A stretch of DNA of 64,000 nucleotides from Casuarina equisetifolia (taxonomy: Eukaryota > Streptophyta > Magnoliopsida > Fagales > Casuarinaceae). The first letter of the stretch is position 1; each line of letters begins with the position of its first letter. The DNA is taken from the NCBI GenBank assembly GCA_028551475.1, contig CM052354.1, positions 12,607,172-12,671,171 of the forward strand, read 5' to 3'. The notes beneath the pieces are model-generated. The model saw only the letters and a program-made list of their open reading frames with translations. It ran no database searches and was not told the DNA's origin. Positions 32,964 to 43,792 of the stretch are shown here, piece after piece. The position numbers were made by a program, and so were the translations under genes.

Positions 32964-33409
32964 TGGGAGCTTTTAATCTTCTCTTTAAAGACTTAAGGTA
33001 AAAGTATACCTTAAGCATTGGCTGAAATTACATAGTCATAAGGATATCTTGTAACATATAAAGTTTAACTCGAGTTATAAAGTGCAAGATATGTTAAAAG
33101 GTTCATTGGAACCATAAAGTAAATTCTCTGATGACATTCTGTTATCGAAGGAGAGAGAATTAGACTGACAACAATAATAACGCATATAGAAATTGTTAAA
33201 GTATTATATAGTTGCCACATCACCATATTTATCTATGTTAAGAGATTGAAGATTTTGTAATCATAATTGGTGCTATATCTCTTAATAGGTATAGTTACTG
33301 GTGTGATTCAAAGTTTAAGATCTCATATGGTTGGTTTTAGTTCAGAACTGTTTCTGGATTAATGTAAAGATGCGCATTATTTCAGTTTAATATAGCCCAA
33401 GTAGGAGAA
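32964..33409 (+). other. Copia-2 3' untranslated region
   Basis: 446 bases between the pol stop and the 3' LTR; no ORF. Ends in AAGTAGGAGAA, a weak polypurine tract. Confidence 0.6.
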
Positions 33410-33859
33410 TGTTAGCTTAATTTTTATTTAAGCTTACTAAAGTGGGCTATATTATGTTGGTCCATGAAAGTTTTAAATATGGACTGGCTGATGTGGGCCG
33501 TGGCTAACCAAATAGGGCCGTGATGAGTGGGCCTATTGGGTTGCACATAAGGTAAGGCTAGGTCTTATCTTCTAGCTCATATAAATACGTAATGTTCTTA
33601 GGGTTTTATAATGTTGCTTTTTCACAAAAGAGGCAAAACCTAGGTTCTCTTATCGAGCCAGTGATTCTTATGAGAATAGAGAATATTCGCCTAAGCCCGA
33701 ATTCCAAAGAGCATTATTGGGTCTACAACGACGAAAGAATGGATCGCAAGAGCGGTATGTTTCTATGAATTCTATTTTTATGTGATTTGCTAAATCAAAA
33801 TCATACAAATAGTGTTTTAGATCTGTCTACGCAGATCCTATAATGTTTCTTTTCTATCA
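33410..33859 (+). repeat. 3' LTR of copia-2, shared with a deleted tandem copy
   Basis: 450 bp. It is followed directly by another PBS (TGTGGTATCGGA), so it also serves as the 5' LTR of the remnant at 33860-33921. Confidence 0.9.
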
Positions 33860-33921
33860 TGTGGTATCGGAATAGTTGCTCAATTCACAATGCCAGGGAG
33901 TCCTGAACAAAATGGTGTAGC
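33860..33921 (+). mobile_element. Remnant of a second copia-2 copy with internal deletion
   Basis: The PBS start is joined at microhomology GGA to an integrase segment (ATAGTTGCTCAATT...GGTGTAG) that corresponds to 30672-30720. About 2.4 kb is deleted between the two. It then breaks off into a TRIM LTR end. Confidence 0.8.
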
Positions 33922-33958
33922 TAATAGGCCTTTTGGCTCAATGGTTGAGTTCGTTACA
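33922..33958 (+). repeat. Truncated TRIM LTR end
   Basis: AGGCCTTTTGGCTCAATGG followed by TTCGTTACA matches the last half of the TRIM LTR (compare 4840-4875). The 5' half is missing. Confidence 0.75.
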
Positions 33959-33989
33959 AAAGTCTGCATCTTCGAGAAGGAAACAGAGC

Positions 33990-34260
33990 TCTAAAAGCAT
34001 GACTTCGCACTCTAGGGAATGGTATTTATTGGCGGCATGGTGTGCCTCGCGTCAACCTGTTGGGACCATTAATGTTGTTTTGCTGTTTCCCCATTACGCG
34101 TAATATTTCGTAGTTTTCTGTCAAACACGGTGGAGCTCAGTGGAGTCACCTCCAGCGCGAGACCCTGTTCCTTTCCCCACATTCCCTTTATCTAATACAA
34201 ACATAAAATTGCATAGTATTTTGGATTCGATTCCAGAATGGGTCAACATGGAGAAATCGT
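33990..34260. repeat. Duplicated-segment copy A, 5' flank of lost glycine-rich-protein gene
   Basis: Resembles 50225-50395, the sequence just upstream of the GRP gene (shared pieces GAATGG, CGCGTCAACNT, GGGACC, CGATTCCA, ATGGGT). In copy A the coding part is gone; sequence left of about 33980 is copia/TRIM. Confidence 0.55.
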
Positions 34261-34526
34261 ATTATTTGCCCTCAAAACTATTAGAAAAAAAAAAAAAAGC
34301 ACTCTTACTGGTAACACTTGATCATCCATAGGAGGGCTAGGCCCGGCTTTTAAATTTGTGCAGAAAACTAGAACTGAGTCATATTTGTCAGATTTTGTTC
34401 TAGATTTGAGGTGGTTTCTAACTGTTTTTGCCGTTGGCCAAGAACTCCGAGAACTGAAATAATATTTAAAAGAAATCTTAGTTTTTCCTTACATCCCTCG
34501 CTTTGAAAACAAATAGTTTGCCAAAC

Positions 34527-34561
34527 AAAAAAAAGAAAAGAAAAGAAAAGAAAAGAAAAAG
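34527..34561 (+). repeat. AAAAG microsatellite
   Basis: Six near-perfect AAAAG units. Confidence 0.8.
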
Positions 34562-34659
34562 TAGAAGAGGTGTAAAAGGTTGAAAGCTTAGCTATAAATG
34601 CAGGCAATTTTTCCCTAGGAAACACACAAAGCTAGTTGGAGTTGATACATACTATTAGA

Positions 34660-35830
34660 AAGTCCAAAATGCATTTCAAAAATGAGTTAGAGGACATTTA
34701 TAGGCTTGAATATTATCATCAATTGTATCATTTTAATGTAGAACATTTATCTTTAATACATTCCATTATCTCAGTACCATTAATATTAAAATAATAGAAG
34801 TCACAAAAGATAGATTTTTCAGTGTCATTTGGTAGATAGATGGGTTGAAAAATAATTATGCAGTAACATAACCTTTGACTCAAGCAATCATTGTATTAGT
34901 AGAAAGAAAAGCATGCTTGCTTGTTTTTGTAATGTTCATAGTTGAATAGGAAAAGACGAATGGATCATCTATAAATGAAACTAATACTAATGCTTATATC
35001 CTATAGCAATCACATGACCATGGACGTGGACTCAAATGTGAAGCAAAAACTAGAGACTTGTGTGGAGAGTGTATCAATGTGCTCATGTAGTGTACACTTT
35101 GAATGGTGCATTGTCTCTTTTACAGCTATTTTTTAAATGTTTTTTTGAATTGTACAAAATTTATCTTAGTCTTGTTTGCTAAAATCATGAATTTGATCAA
35201 AATCATAAGATAAGTTTTTTTTTCTTTTGTTGCTTTAAGATATAAACTGTTGTATTAAAAGTTTTTCTACCATAGTTTTAATGGTCTGCATGACATTTAC
35301 TCCTAGTACTTTGTAAAGTTATTGAAATGATTTTAAAATATTGATTATATGTTTATAGTGACAATGCTTTTGAAAGTGTGAGACAGATTTTATTTTCTTA
35401 TAAAGTGTGATAGGATTTTATAAATTTTCTATCCTATTCAAGTTATCTTTTCTAGGAGAAAAATTTTACCTCTTAAACAAAATAGACTATCTCTTTCTTT
35501 TCTCTCTCTTTTTTTTTCAGTAATTATCTTCTTGCATTCTTTTTAAATAGAGGACAAACTATGAATTGTTTCATAGAAAAACTAATTGAGGACTTAACAA
35601 AAATAGACATACTAAGAAGATTGTATTGTAAAGCTTTCAAAATAGCAAATTAGACAGCAAAAAGTTTATTGAGATTAAACTCAACTCTTGCCCTTTCGAT
35701 ATCTAGGGAAACATTAAATAAAATTAACAAAATTTGGATGTTATTTTTTGAATAATTCAAAGTCTCTTTCTACTTTTCTGGTCAACTGCATCATGTATGT
35801 CAAATTCCTTTCTCTACTTGAAGGTGCATC
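34660..35830. other. AT-rich spacer, nothing recognised
   Basis: No ORF, RNA gene or clear repeat seen. Confidence 0.35.
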
Positions 35831-36348
35831 AAATTGTTTTTGTCAATAGTCCAGGAATCTGCAAACTGAATCAGTATGTGGAGAATTCTCAGTTTGTTTT
35901 TAATCCTACACTGTTAAGAAACAAATAGCTTAGCAAAACAATAAAATGGGAAGAGGAGTAGAAGGTTACAAACCTAGTAATCATTGCCTGCAAAGTACCA
36001 GAAAAATAAGGTGTATGAAGATTTTAGATAAATATCCAAGTATGAATTTCACAAAAGGACAATCTTTTCACTAACATAAAGACCCATTTGCATACACAAA
36101 GTTAATTGCAATTGAAGAATTTCATCGTGGGATTTTCATTTATCTCGAGATAGCAGGGATAGGAAAAGATAGGCCTTTTGACTATGATGTTCAGGACAAA
36201 TAGGCTAGAATTAATTATACAGTAATATAACAATTAAGTCAAGAAATCATCCGACGGCTGAAAACGAAAAGACATGTTTCAATTTGAAATGTCCATCGAC
36301 AAGGAGGAATATCTACTAAAAAGAATTGTTCCTATTGCAGTGATGGGG

Positions 36349-36560
36349 CAGTTGGAGACCCAACCGTTAAGCAAAACCTAGAGAACTTCAGTGGAGGAGC
36401 ATACTGCAAGTGTGGGGTGGGGTCGGGTGAACTTGCGACGTCTCCAAAACTGAAGGGCCTGAACCGGGCAAGGCTTTCTTTGAATGTGCCTCTGATTGCA
36501 CTGTGCCACGTAATGAACTTCCCAAATGCGAGTGGATATGTAACTGCAATGTGTATATAA
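36349..36560 (+). pseudogene. GRF-type zinc-finger fragment
   Basis: The plus strand reads YCKCGVGSGELATS, then with a one-base frame change SKTEGPEPGKAFFECASDC followed by PRNELPKCEWIC. The spacing CxCG ... PGKxFFxC ... CxW resembles the GRF zinc finger (CxCG...GRxFxxC...CxFFxW). That finger binds nucleic acid and often occurs in short plant proteins or transposon-linked ORFs. No longer frame flanks it. The frameshift makes it a relic. Confidence 0.42.
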
Positions 36561-37418
36561 GGGTGTGCATGTAAATTCTGCCCGTATTAATAGTGTATGC
36601 TTTCAATGGACACTAAGTCAGGGGTGTTTGCTTTGGTAATTCATGAATAAGGCCTAATGAGGTCATGGGACTTATAGGACTTTTCCTTTGTGGTTCTAAG
36701 CTAGCAGGGACAGTAGCTCTCTGGATTTGGCTTGTATAAATATCAGTAGCCAAAGTGAACCATTCTGCTGCACATTCTTCCACCTGGTGACGTTATTCTT
36801 AGGCATAGCAAGAGTAACAGAGATCGAGAAAGGAATCTCGTGAACAGTTCATAGGCTTCAACCAGAATGTCATCTTCCCCCAGGGCCCAAAACCTGTTGT
36901 TGCACAAATGTGGCATTGAACAGAAGACAAGACATTTTAGATATTGCGCTAGAAACTCCATTTTCCAGCTTTAAGCCTGTTGTAGCTTCTTCAAATTCTA
37001 TGTAACCTGTGTTTGTTTATAACTTTTCACTTCCAGCCTCTTGTAGTCCTAGTTCCATGGACTTAGACTTCATCTCGCAGTAGCTTGGAAATCGGGAATG
37101 AAGGGCAACACTGAGAATTAATTAGAAACAAAAATCTGGCCATCCAACAATAATTTAACCAAATTTTCATGATCAAATTTGAATGAATTGAAACAGCACG
37201 TAGCCGGAAAGTCTATCAAAGCATATTTCCAAAGTCAACCAATTAAAAAAGAACAAAAAAAGAAGGAAATTAATCAAAGATGTTTCTATCTGAAATCAGT
37301 AATGACTGAAAGCCCATGCGCTTCCTTGCTAGATTTGGCAGTCTTGGTCAGTGGGATTTGCAGATGAGATGCGAACAAGGAACTTAACCGATATTGTCCA
37401 TAAGAAGTTTAGTTTCTG

Positions 37419-37715
37419 CTAATCATCAGTTAATCCTTCAATCATCAGAAGGTATGGTGTAGATGGCATTTGAGAAGGCTGGAGAGTCGGCGGGAAACTT
37501 GGACAAGAAATGTGTACTGAGTGTGGTGAAGGGTGGACATTTGCCATCACTGGGCTGATTCTGGCAAAAGCATTTTCAAAGGTGGTGAGAACTTTTACTG
37601 TGTCATGAATGTCAGGCCTCTCTTCACACTCGAAGGCGCGTTCTAGTTGTTTTTCAGTGGCAAGGACTCCCAGAACTGAAACAATACAGAGAGAATTCGT
37701 GGTCTGGCCTTCCAT
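37419..37715 (-). pseudogene. Possible receptor-kinase C-terminal exon relic
   Basis: The minus frame after a TTGTTTCAG acceptor-like sequence (about 37680) gives LGVLATEKQLERAFECEERPDIHDTVKVLTTFENAF (given here only as key pieces: CEERPDI, DTVKVL) and ends at TAG 37419. ERPDIxDTVKVL resembles subdomain XI at the end of protein kinase domains (RPxMxxVVxxL). The Ser/Pro-rich tail (SPHSVHISCPSFPP) fits an RLK tail. No other kinase motifs were found. Weak call. Confidence 0.3.
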
Positions 37716-38880
37716 TCTTCATTGTTGAAACATATAGTTGAACCAAACAATAAAAAAGGAAGAGAGATAGGAGGTCACAAGTTTAGTTATAAAGGCCTGC
37801 GATGAAAATGAGGGTCTGCCAAGTGTATAGATAAATGATTGAGTAAGCAATTCACTTTGACAAAACAGTTGCGCACACGAAGTTATTGCCATTGATGCAT
37901 TCCATTGCATAATGTTCATTTATTTTGAGATAGCAGGAATTGGAGAAGATAGAACTTTCAATATGATGTTGAGGACAAATAGAATAATAATGCAGCATTA
38001 TAGCAATTGAATCAACTAATCTTTCTATTAGTGACAATAAAAATCATGCTTGAAGTTGTATTATCCATAGATGAATAGAAAAAAGATGAACAGATAGGAC
38101 TTCCAGCATGATTTTGAGGACAGAAAGGTTGGAAATAATTATGTAGTAACATAAAAGTTAAATCGAGAAATCATTACACTTGTGAAAAAAAATGGTTGAA
38201 TTTGCAATATTACATAGATGAGTAGGAAGAGAGGAAAGGTTAATCTGTGGATGCACCAAATGCCAGTGCTTACTTCCTATAGCAGTACGTGCAGGATTCT
38301 TGTTTTTGCTTTCCTTAACTGTTTAAAACCTATAGTTCAACCAGAAAATGAGAAAATAAAAAAGGTAGGATGAAAAGTAGAAGGCTGCAAACTTGGTTAT
38401 ACATTCCCCTGAGAAATAAGGACGTGTCAAGAGGTACTACATAAATGTCGAAGTATGCAGTTCATCAAGGAAAATTTTTTCATTGAGACGAAAACCCAGT
38501 TACAGAACGAATCTAATTGCACTTGACGTATCTCATTGTCTAATGAAAATTTATCTTAAGAGACCAGGGATTGAAAAAATACAACTTTCATAATGATGTT
38601 GAGAGATGAGGGGCTGAAAATAATTATGCAGCACCTTAACAGTTGAATCGAGAAATCGTTGTATTGGTGGAAACAAAAAACGTAAAATTTTCAGAATGAT
38701 TCTGAGAATTGTTCGGGCAAGAAAATTATGCAACATCAGAACAGTTGATGTTGCATATAACACTCCATGTGAGACCTCCATTCAAACACCCAACATAAGA
38801 CAGCAGAAGAGAGAGAAACAGCAATTTGGAGCAGTCCGGAGGCAGCAGTAATGTAGAAGTTATTATGATTGTTAGTGCTA

Positions 38881-39283
38881 TGTCGCAATCCTAAATGAAT
38901 CTATGATGACGTTATGTTTCTTTTTGTGCGTTGTGTTATTACTTATGTGCTGTATATTGATTGGCTGAAACGTTAAGGACAAGTGTGGTATTGTGGCTCA
39001 TTAAAAAGGGGCTAAGTTGTCTTTTTGCTGTACCCTTGCAGGGAAAGAGCCCGTAGATAAGGCAGATTGGGGATTAGGGCTCCTCACTTTTGTAATCTGA
39101 AAACTTGAAAGTAAATGGTGCAGTGTCCCTTTCGATGCTGAGGTTTAGTGTCCCTTAGATGCTAGCTTGTTCGTATGTTCTGGAAATATTGCAAGGCGTA
39201 AGAAACAGAAGCCTTTCAGGGGGATTGATCGGCATTGCAGATTGCCGAACCCAAAGTGTCTTGGGTTGATTCCGACTGCGACA
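38881..39283 (+). repeat. 5' LTR of chromovirus
   Basis: TGTCGCA...TGCGACA, 403 bp. Confidence 0.95.
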
Positions 39284-39286
39284 AAT

Positions 39287-39299
39287 TGGTATCAAAGCC
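39287..39299 (+). other. Primer-binding site of chromovirus
   Basis: TGGTATCAAAGCC, one mismatch to the initiator-Met tRNA 3' end, three bases after the LTR. Confidence 0.85.
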
Positions 39300-39303
39300 A
39301 GGT

Positions 39304-40335
39304 ATGGCAGATCCTGCTTTAGCACGAATGGAGAAGGAATTGGAGCGCAAGTTCAAGGAGGAAATGGATCGCCGATTTAAAGAGGTTATGGAAAATATGC
39401 AGAAGATGTTTACGGCTTGGGGAGGGAAGCAAGGTGAGAGTTCGAACTCTAATCGAAGAGATAGAGAGTTAAAAAAAGAGTATGAAGATAGTCATACCGA
39501 GAATCAACACTGGCAGAACAAGTTGAAGAATATACGATTTGATTTTCCCAGGTATGAAGGAGGAAGTGATCCTACGGGGTGGATCTCAAGGGCTAATAAG
39601 TTTTTCCATTACCATCATACGCCTGAGGAAGAAAAGGCAGAAATCGCATCATGGCATTTAGATGATGATGCAGAAGCTTGTTTCGATTTCTTGCAGAGGA
39701 AGATGGGAGAGCAACCAGTAACGTGGTCATTGCTCACAAGAGAACTCCTTCTGAGGTATGGACCCACTTATCACAGAAATTTTTTTTTTAGACTTACTAT
39801 GGCTGCAACAGAATGGTTCTATAGAAGATTATCAGGCTAGATTCACAAAGTTGATACTTAGGATTAAACAGTTACCTGATGAAATTGAAGTTGCGGTTTT
39901 TATGTTTGGGTTGAAAGAAAGGCTTAGGAAGGAAGTGCTAGCAAGAAAGCCTTCAAGTTTGGTAGAAGCTATTAGTATTGCAAGATTATTTGAAGATGAC
40001 GTTAAGGTAGTCAGGAAGGAAAAAACCTCATTTTATAAGGAATCAGGGAGTGCTAATAATGGTTGGGACAAGGGTGCTGGCCAAACAAAGAAAACCAAGC
40101 GCTTAACTCCAAAAGAGATATAAGAACGGAGGGAGAAAGGCCTTTGTTTTAATTGTGACGAAAAATATACAATAGGCCATAATTGTAAGAATAAGTTATT
40201 TATGTTAGTAGGAGTGGATGATGAGGATGAGGAGGGTAGTGTGGTGCCGGAAATGGAGGAAGTTGATAAAGAGCAGATTGAGGAAGAGCCTGAGGTGTCT
40301 ATCAAGGCTATGAATGGGTCTACAACACCCTAAAC
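39304..40335 (+). pseudogene. Chromovirus gag, frameshifted, two stops
   Basis: ATG 39304 begins MADPALARMEKELERKFKEE, a charged coiled coil, then the Retrotrans_gag domain (FDFPRYEGGSDPTGWISRAN; ASWHLDDDAEACF). At the T-run 39781-39789 the frame shifts by one, and gag continues as QNGSIEDYQARFTKLILRIK. A TAA at 40121-40123 follows, then the zinc knuckle CFNCDEKYTIGHNC, then a second TAA at 40331-40333 just before pol. Gag would build the particle. This copy cannot make the full protein without correction of these sites. Confidence 0.9.
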
Positions 40336-40336
40336 T

Positions 40337-43300
40337 ATGAGAGTTATTGGGTACATCAATGGAAAAAAAAAGAATAAGGTGTGTATTTTAGTAGACTCAG
40401 GAAGCACTCATAATTTTCTGAATGCTGGTTTAGCCAAAAAACTAGGCTTAGAATTAGAGGAAGATAGAACTATAAGCGTTGCAGTGGCTAACGGGGACAA
40501 TATTACGAGTCTAGGGCTATGTAGGAATCTGGCGGTGTGGGTGCAGGGCTGGAAATTGAAAGCTGACTTCTTTTTGTTGGACATGCCTGGAACTGAAGCA
40601 GTATTGGGGGCAGGGTGGCTGGAAACCTTAGGGTTAATAGAATGGAATCTTGCCTTGAAGCAAATGTCTTTTGTTGTTGGAAAAAGAAAGGTAATGTGGC
40701 AAGGGATTAAGACTGGGAAGAGCTATGTTCTGGAGGGTAAGCGATTTAAAAAAGAACTAAGAATGATGAGAAGTGGAGTCTTATTACAAATCCAGTTGGT
40801 GCAGGAAGGGATAGAAAATGGGGCTGAAAAGATGGGAATGTTTTATGCAATCCAGCAAGGGCAATGTGAACAGTGGGGAGAAGGCCTTCATGAGTTACTA
40901 GAGCAGTATGAATCTATTTTTGAGGAACCGAGAGGTCTGCCACCCACTAGAGAACATAACCATAGGATACCATTAAAAGAAAATTCAGAGCCAATTGCTT
41001 CCAGACCTTATAGATACCCTCATTACCAAAAAAATGAGTTAGAATCAATGGTGAAGCAGCTCTTAGAATTAGGAGTAATTCGGCCTAGCACCAGCCCATA
41101 TTCATCCCCGGTTTTGTTGGTTAGGAAACAAGATGGATCATGGAGGTTGTGTGTTGACTATAGGGGATTGAATAAGCAGACCATTAAGGATCGTTTTCCT
41201 ATTCCCACTGTAGATGAGTTAATGGATGAATTGTATGGAGCAAGGTACTTCACAAAACTGGACCTAAGGTCAGGGTACCACCAGATTAGGATGCATCCAG
41301 GGGACATCTATAAGACTGCATTCCAGACACATCAAGGGCATTACGAATATTTAGTCATGCCATTTGGATTATGCAACGCCCCCTCATCATTCCAGGCCTT
41401 AATGAACTGTGTTTTTAAAGAGTATCTAAGGAAGTTTGTATTGGTATTCTTCGACGACATCTTGGGGTATAGCAAGAATTGGTCCAAGCATCTGAAACAT
41501 GTAGAAATGGTGTTTGGACAGCTACAAGCTCATCAACTATTTGTTAAAAGAAGTAAATGTTCATTTGGACAAGAGAAGGTTAAGTACTTGGGGCATGTAA
41601 TCAGTGCTGTTGGGGTATCAGTAGATGAAGATAAAGTTAAGGATATGCTGGAATGGAAGAGACCTACAAATTTGAAAGGGCTGAGGGGCTTCCTGGGACT
41701 CACGGGATATTACAGAAGGTTTATTGCCAATTATGGGAAAATCGCAAGTCCCCTTACCACCCTATTAAAGAAGGATAATTTCCTTTGGAATCCTGAAGCA
41801 GAGTTAGCATTCGAAAAGTTAAAGAAGGCCATGGTGTCAGCTCCGGTCTTAGCACTACCAAACTTTGAGCAAGATTTTGTGCTAGAATGTGATGCCTCTG
41901 GTGTTGCTATTGGAGCAATCTTGTCTCAACAGGACCACCCGATTGCGTTTTTTAGCAGGGTACTCCAAGGAAGAAATGTCTTACTATCAACATATGAAAA
42001 AGAGCTTCTAGCAGTAGTGATGGCAGTAAATAAGTGGAGGAATTACTTGTTGTGGAGGAATTTTATTATGCGTACTGATCAAAAGAGCTTAAGGCATTTG
42101 TGGGATCAGAAAATAAGTACACCAGCTCAGCAAAAATGGCTGGTCAAATTGATGGGGTTTGAGTTTACCATAGAGTATAAACCAGGGAAGGATAATAAGG
42201 TGGCAGATGCCCTTTCCCGCAAGGATGCAGTGGAGATAAACTGTGGTAAGCAAGTGCTAGATGGAAAGGAGAGGTTAGGGCTGCACCTCATACTTGAAGA
42301 AGAAGGATTCTTGCTAGCGCACTCAGCCCCCGTGCCTAAATGGATAGAACCGATCCAAGAGGAAATTAAAGAGGACCAAAAGATGCAAGCTATTGTGCAA
42401 CAAATACAAAGTGGGAAGATAGGAGTGGTATGGCAATTTAGAAATGGACTGATCTTTTATAAGAACAAGATATATTTAAGCCCCCACTCTGAATTGTCAA
42501 AGCCCTTAACTGAAGAGATTCATATTGCCTGCCATGAAGGGGTGCATAGGACACTGCAATGTGTAAGATCAACTTTTTTTTGGGTTAAGATGAGAAAAAC
42601 AGTACAAGAGGTTGTGCAAGAATGTCTCGTTTGTCAAAGGAATAAAGGAACGAACACACTGCCAGTAGGATTGATGCAGCCCCTCCCAATACCAAAAGAA
42701 GTGTGGACAGAAATCTCCATGGACTTTGTGGAAGGGTTACCTTCATCGAAGGGAAAAACATGTGTTTTGGTGGTGGTCGATCGCCTATCTAAAATGGCTC
42801 ACTTTATGGCACTGAATCACCCATATACAGCAGCAACGGTGGCAGAAGTTTTTTTTCAAAACATTTATAGGCTTTATGGGATGCCACAGAAGATAGTGTC
42901 AGACCGTGATCCAGTGTTTACGAGCTTGTTTTGGAAGGAGTTGTTCAATCTTCAAGGAACTCGTTTGAATTATTCAACAGCATATCATCCGCAATCCGAT
43001 GGGCAAACTGAAGCTGTAAACCAAGTCATGGAGATGTATCTAAGGTGCTTTACGGGAGATCAACCCAAGAATTGGGTGAAATGGCTGCCATGGGCTGAGC
43101 TATGTTACAACACCAGCATCCATGGATCCTCTGGAAGGAGTCCTTACCAAGTGGTATATGGCAGGGATCCCCCCACGTTGCTTGATTATGTTCCTGGAGC
43201 CACCACTGTGGAAGTAGCTGAGAAGGAATTGATAAGTAGGGATGAAGTCCTTAAGAAGCTCAGGGAGAAATTAAAGGAGTCTCAAAATCGCATCAAGAAG

Positions 43301-43792
43301 ATTTATGACCAAGGAAGAATTGACCAAGAGTTCCAAGTAGGAGAACATGTATACCTACGCCTACAACCATACAGGCAGCTTACTGCAGCAATGAGACAGA
43401 ATCAAAAGTTAGCTCCGAGGTACTATGGTCCCTTTGAGATCATGAAGAGAGTGGGGAAACTAGCCTATCATTTGAAATTTCCAGAAACCTCAAGAATCCA
43501 TCCAGTATTTCATGTTTCTGCCCTTAAGAAATTTATTGGCAGCAAGGTGGTGGTGCAGACAGAGTTACCGATAGTTGTGGAACCTGAAGGAAGGCTTGGG
43601 CCCCAACCCCAAGCTGTAATAGCAACTCGTAAAAAGAAGGGTCAAGATCAAGTGTTGGTGGTTTGGAAGGGGTTATCTACAAATGACGCTACTTGGGAGT
43701 CCACAGAGCAATTCTTCATGCAATTTCCAAGCTTTGACCTCGAGGACAAGGTCCTTCATCAAGGGGGAAGGAATTGTCGCAATCCTAAATGA
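40337..43792 (+). CDS. Chromovirus pol: protease, RT, RNase H, integrase, chromodomain
   Basis: Open for 1151 codons. Protease DSGSTHNF at residues 20-27. RT with LCVDYRGLNKQTIKDRFPIP and catalytic FFDD at 371-374. RNase H Asp in LECDASG near 519. Integrase zinc finger His733/His737/Cys763/Cys766, then the D,D-35-E triad Asp796 (SMDFVEG), Asp856 (VSDRDP) and Glu892 (DGQTEAV). C-terminal chromodomain about 1085-1140 with VLVVWKGLSTNDATWE, which in this group reads histone marks and steers insertion to heterochromatin. All catalytic residues are present. The stop at 43790-43792 lies inside the 3' LTR. Most intact retroelement protein in the window. Confidence 0.96.
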   Translation: MRVIGYINGKKKNKVCILVDSGSTHNFLNAGLAKKLGLELEEDRTISVAVANGDNITSLGLCRNLAVWVQGWKLKADFFLLDMPGTEAVLGAGWLETLGLIEWNLALKQMSFVVGKRKVMWQGIKTGKSYVLEGKRFKKELRMMRSGVLLQIQLVQEGIENGAEKMGMFYAIQQGQCEQWGEGLHELLEQYESIFEEPRGLPPTREHNHRIPLKENSEPIASRPYRYPHYQKNELESMVKQLLELGVIRPSTSPYSSPVLLVRKQDGSWRLCVDYRGLNKQTIKDRFPIPTVDELMDELYGARYFTKLDLRSGYHQIRMHPGDIYKTAFQTHQGHYEYLVMPFGLCNAPSSFQALMNCVFKEYLRKFVLVFFDDILGYSKNWSKHLKHVEMVFGQLQAHQLFVKRSKCSFGQEKVKYLGHVISAVGVSVDEDKVKDMLEWKRPTNLKGLRGFLGLTGYYRRFIANYGKIASPLTTLLKKDNFLWNPEAELAFEKLKKAMVSAPVLALPNFEQDFVLECDASGVAIGAILSQQDHPIAFFSRVLQGRNVLLSTYEKELLAVVMAVNKWRNYLLWRNFIMRTDQKSLRHLWDQKISTPAQQKWLVKLMGFEFTIEYKPGKDNKVADALSRKDAVEINCGKQVLDGKERLGLHLILEEEGFLLAHSAPVPKWIEPIQEEIKEDQKMQAIVQQIQSGKIGVVWQFRNGLIFYKNKIYLSPHSELSKPLTEEIHIACHEGVHRTLQCVRSTFFWVKMRKTVQEVVQECLVCQRNKGTNTLPVGLMQPLPIPKEVWTEISMDFVEGLPSSKGKTCVLVVVDRLSKMAHFMALNHPYTAATVAEVFFQNIYRLYGMPQKIVSDRDPVFTSLFWKELFNLQGTRLNYSTAYHPQSDGQTEAVNQVMEMYLRCFTGDQPKNWVKWLPWAELCYNTSIHGSSGRSPYQVVYGRDPPTLLDYVPGATTVEVAEKELISRDEVLKKLREKLKESQNRIKKIYDQGRIDQEFQVGEHVYLRLQPYRQLTAAMRQNQKLAPRYYGPFEIMKRVGKLAYHLKFPETSRIHPVFHVSALKKFIGSKVVVQTELPIVVEPEGRLGPQPQAVIATRKKKGQDQVLVVWKGLSTNDATWESTEQFFMQFPSFDLEDKVLHQGGRNCRNPK

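Larger units (their letters stand above)
27843..33859 (+). mobile_element. Copia-2, Ty1/copia element
   Basis: LTRs of 450 bp at 27843-28292 and 33410-33859 begin TGTTAGCTTAA and end TTTTCTATCA. PBS TGGTATCGGAGC at 28295-28306; purine-rich AAGTAGGAGAA just before the 3' LTR. Pol runs integrase, RT, RNase H, the copia order. The gag N-terminus is missing, and there are two stops and a frameshift upstream of an 823-codon open frame. LTRs differ at about 13 of 450 positions by eye. No clear target duplication, because the right side continues into a second, deleted copy. Confidence 0.9.
34360..38875 (-). repeat. Four diverged copies of a gene-derived repeat unit
   Basis: Related segments start near 34385, 35835, 37640 and 38320. 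Three of them carry a minus-strand motif ISVLGVL or similar, followed by an intron-like stretch with a degenerate TTTGTTT/GGTTNNACCAAA(A)CAATAAAA motif and GAAAATNAGG. They look like tandem relics of one exon plus flank. Only 37419-37715 keeps an open frame. Confidence 0.45.

Noticed and set aside
34368..34625. Minus-strand hydrophobic ORF
   Set aside because: The hydrophobic run is the antisense of the AAAAG microsatellite.
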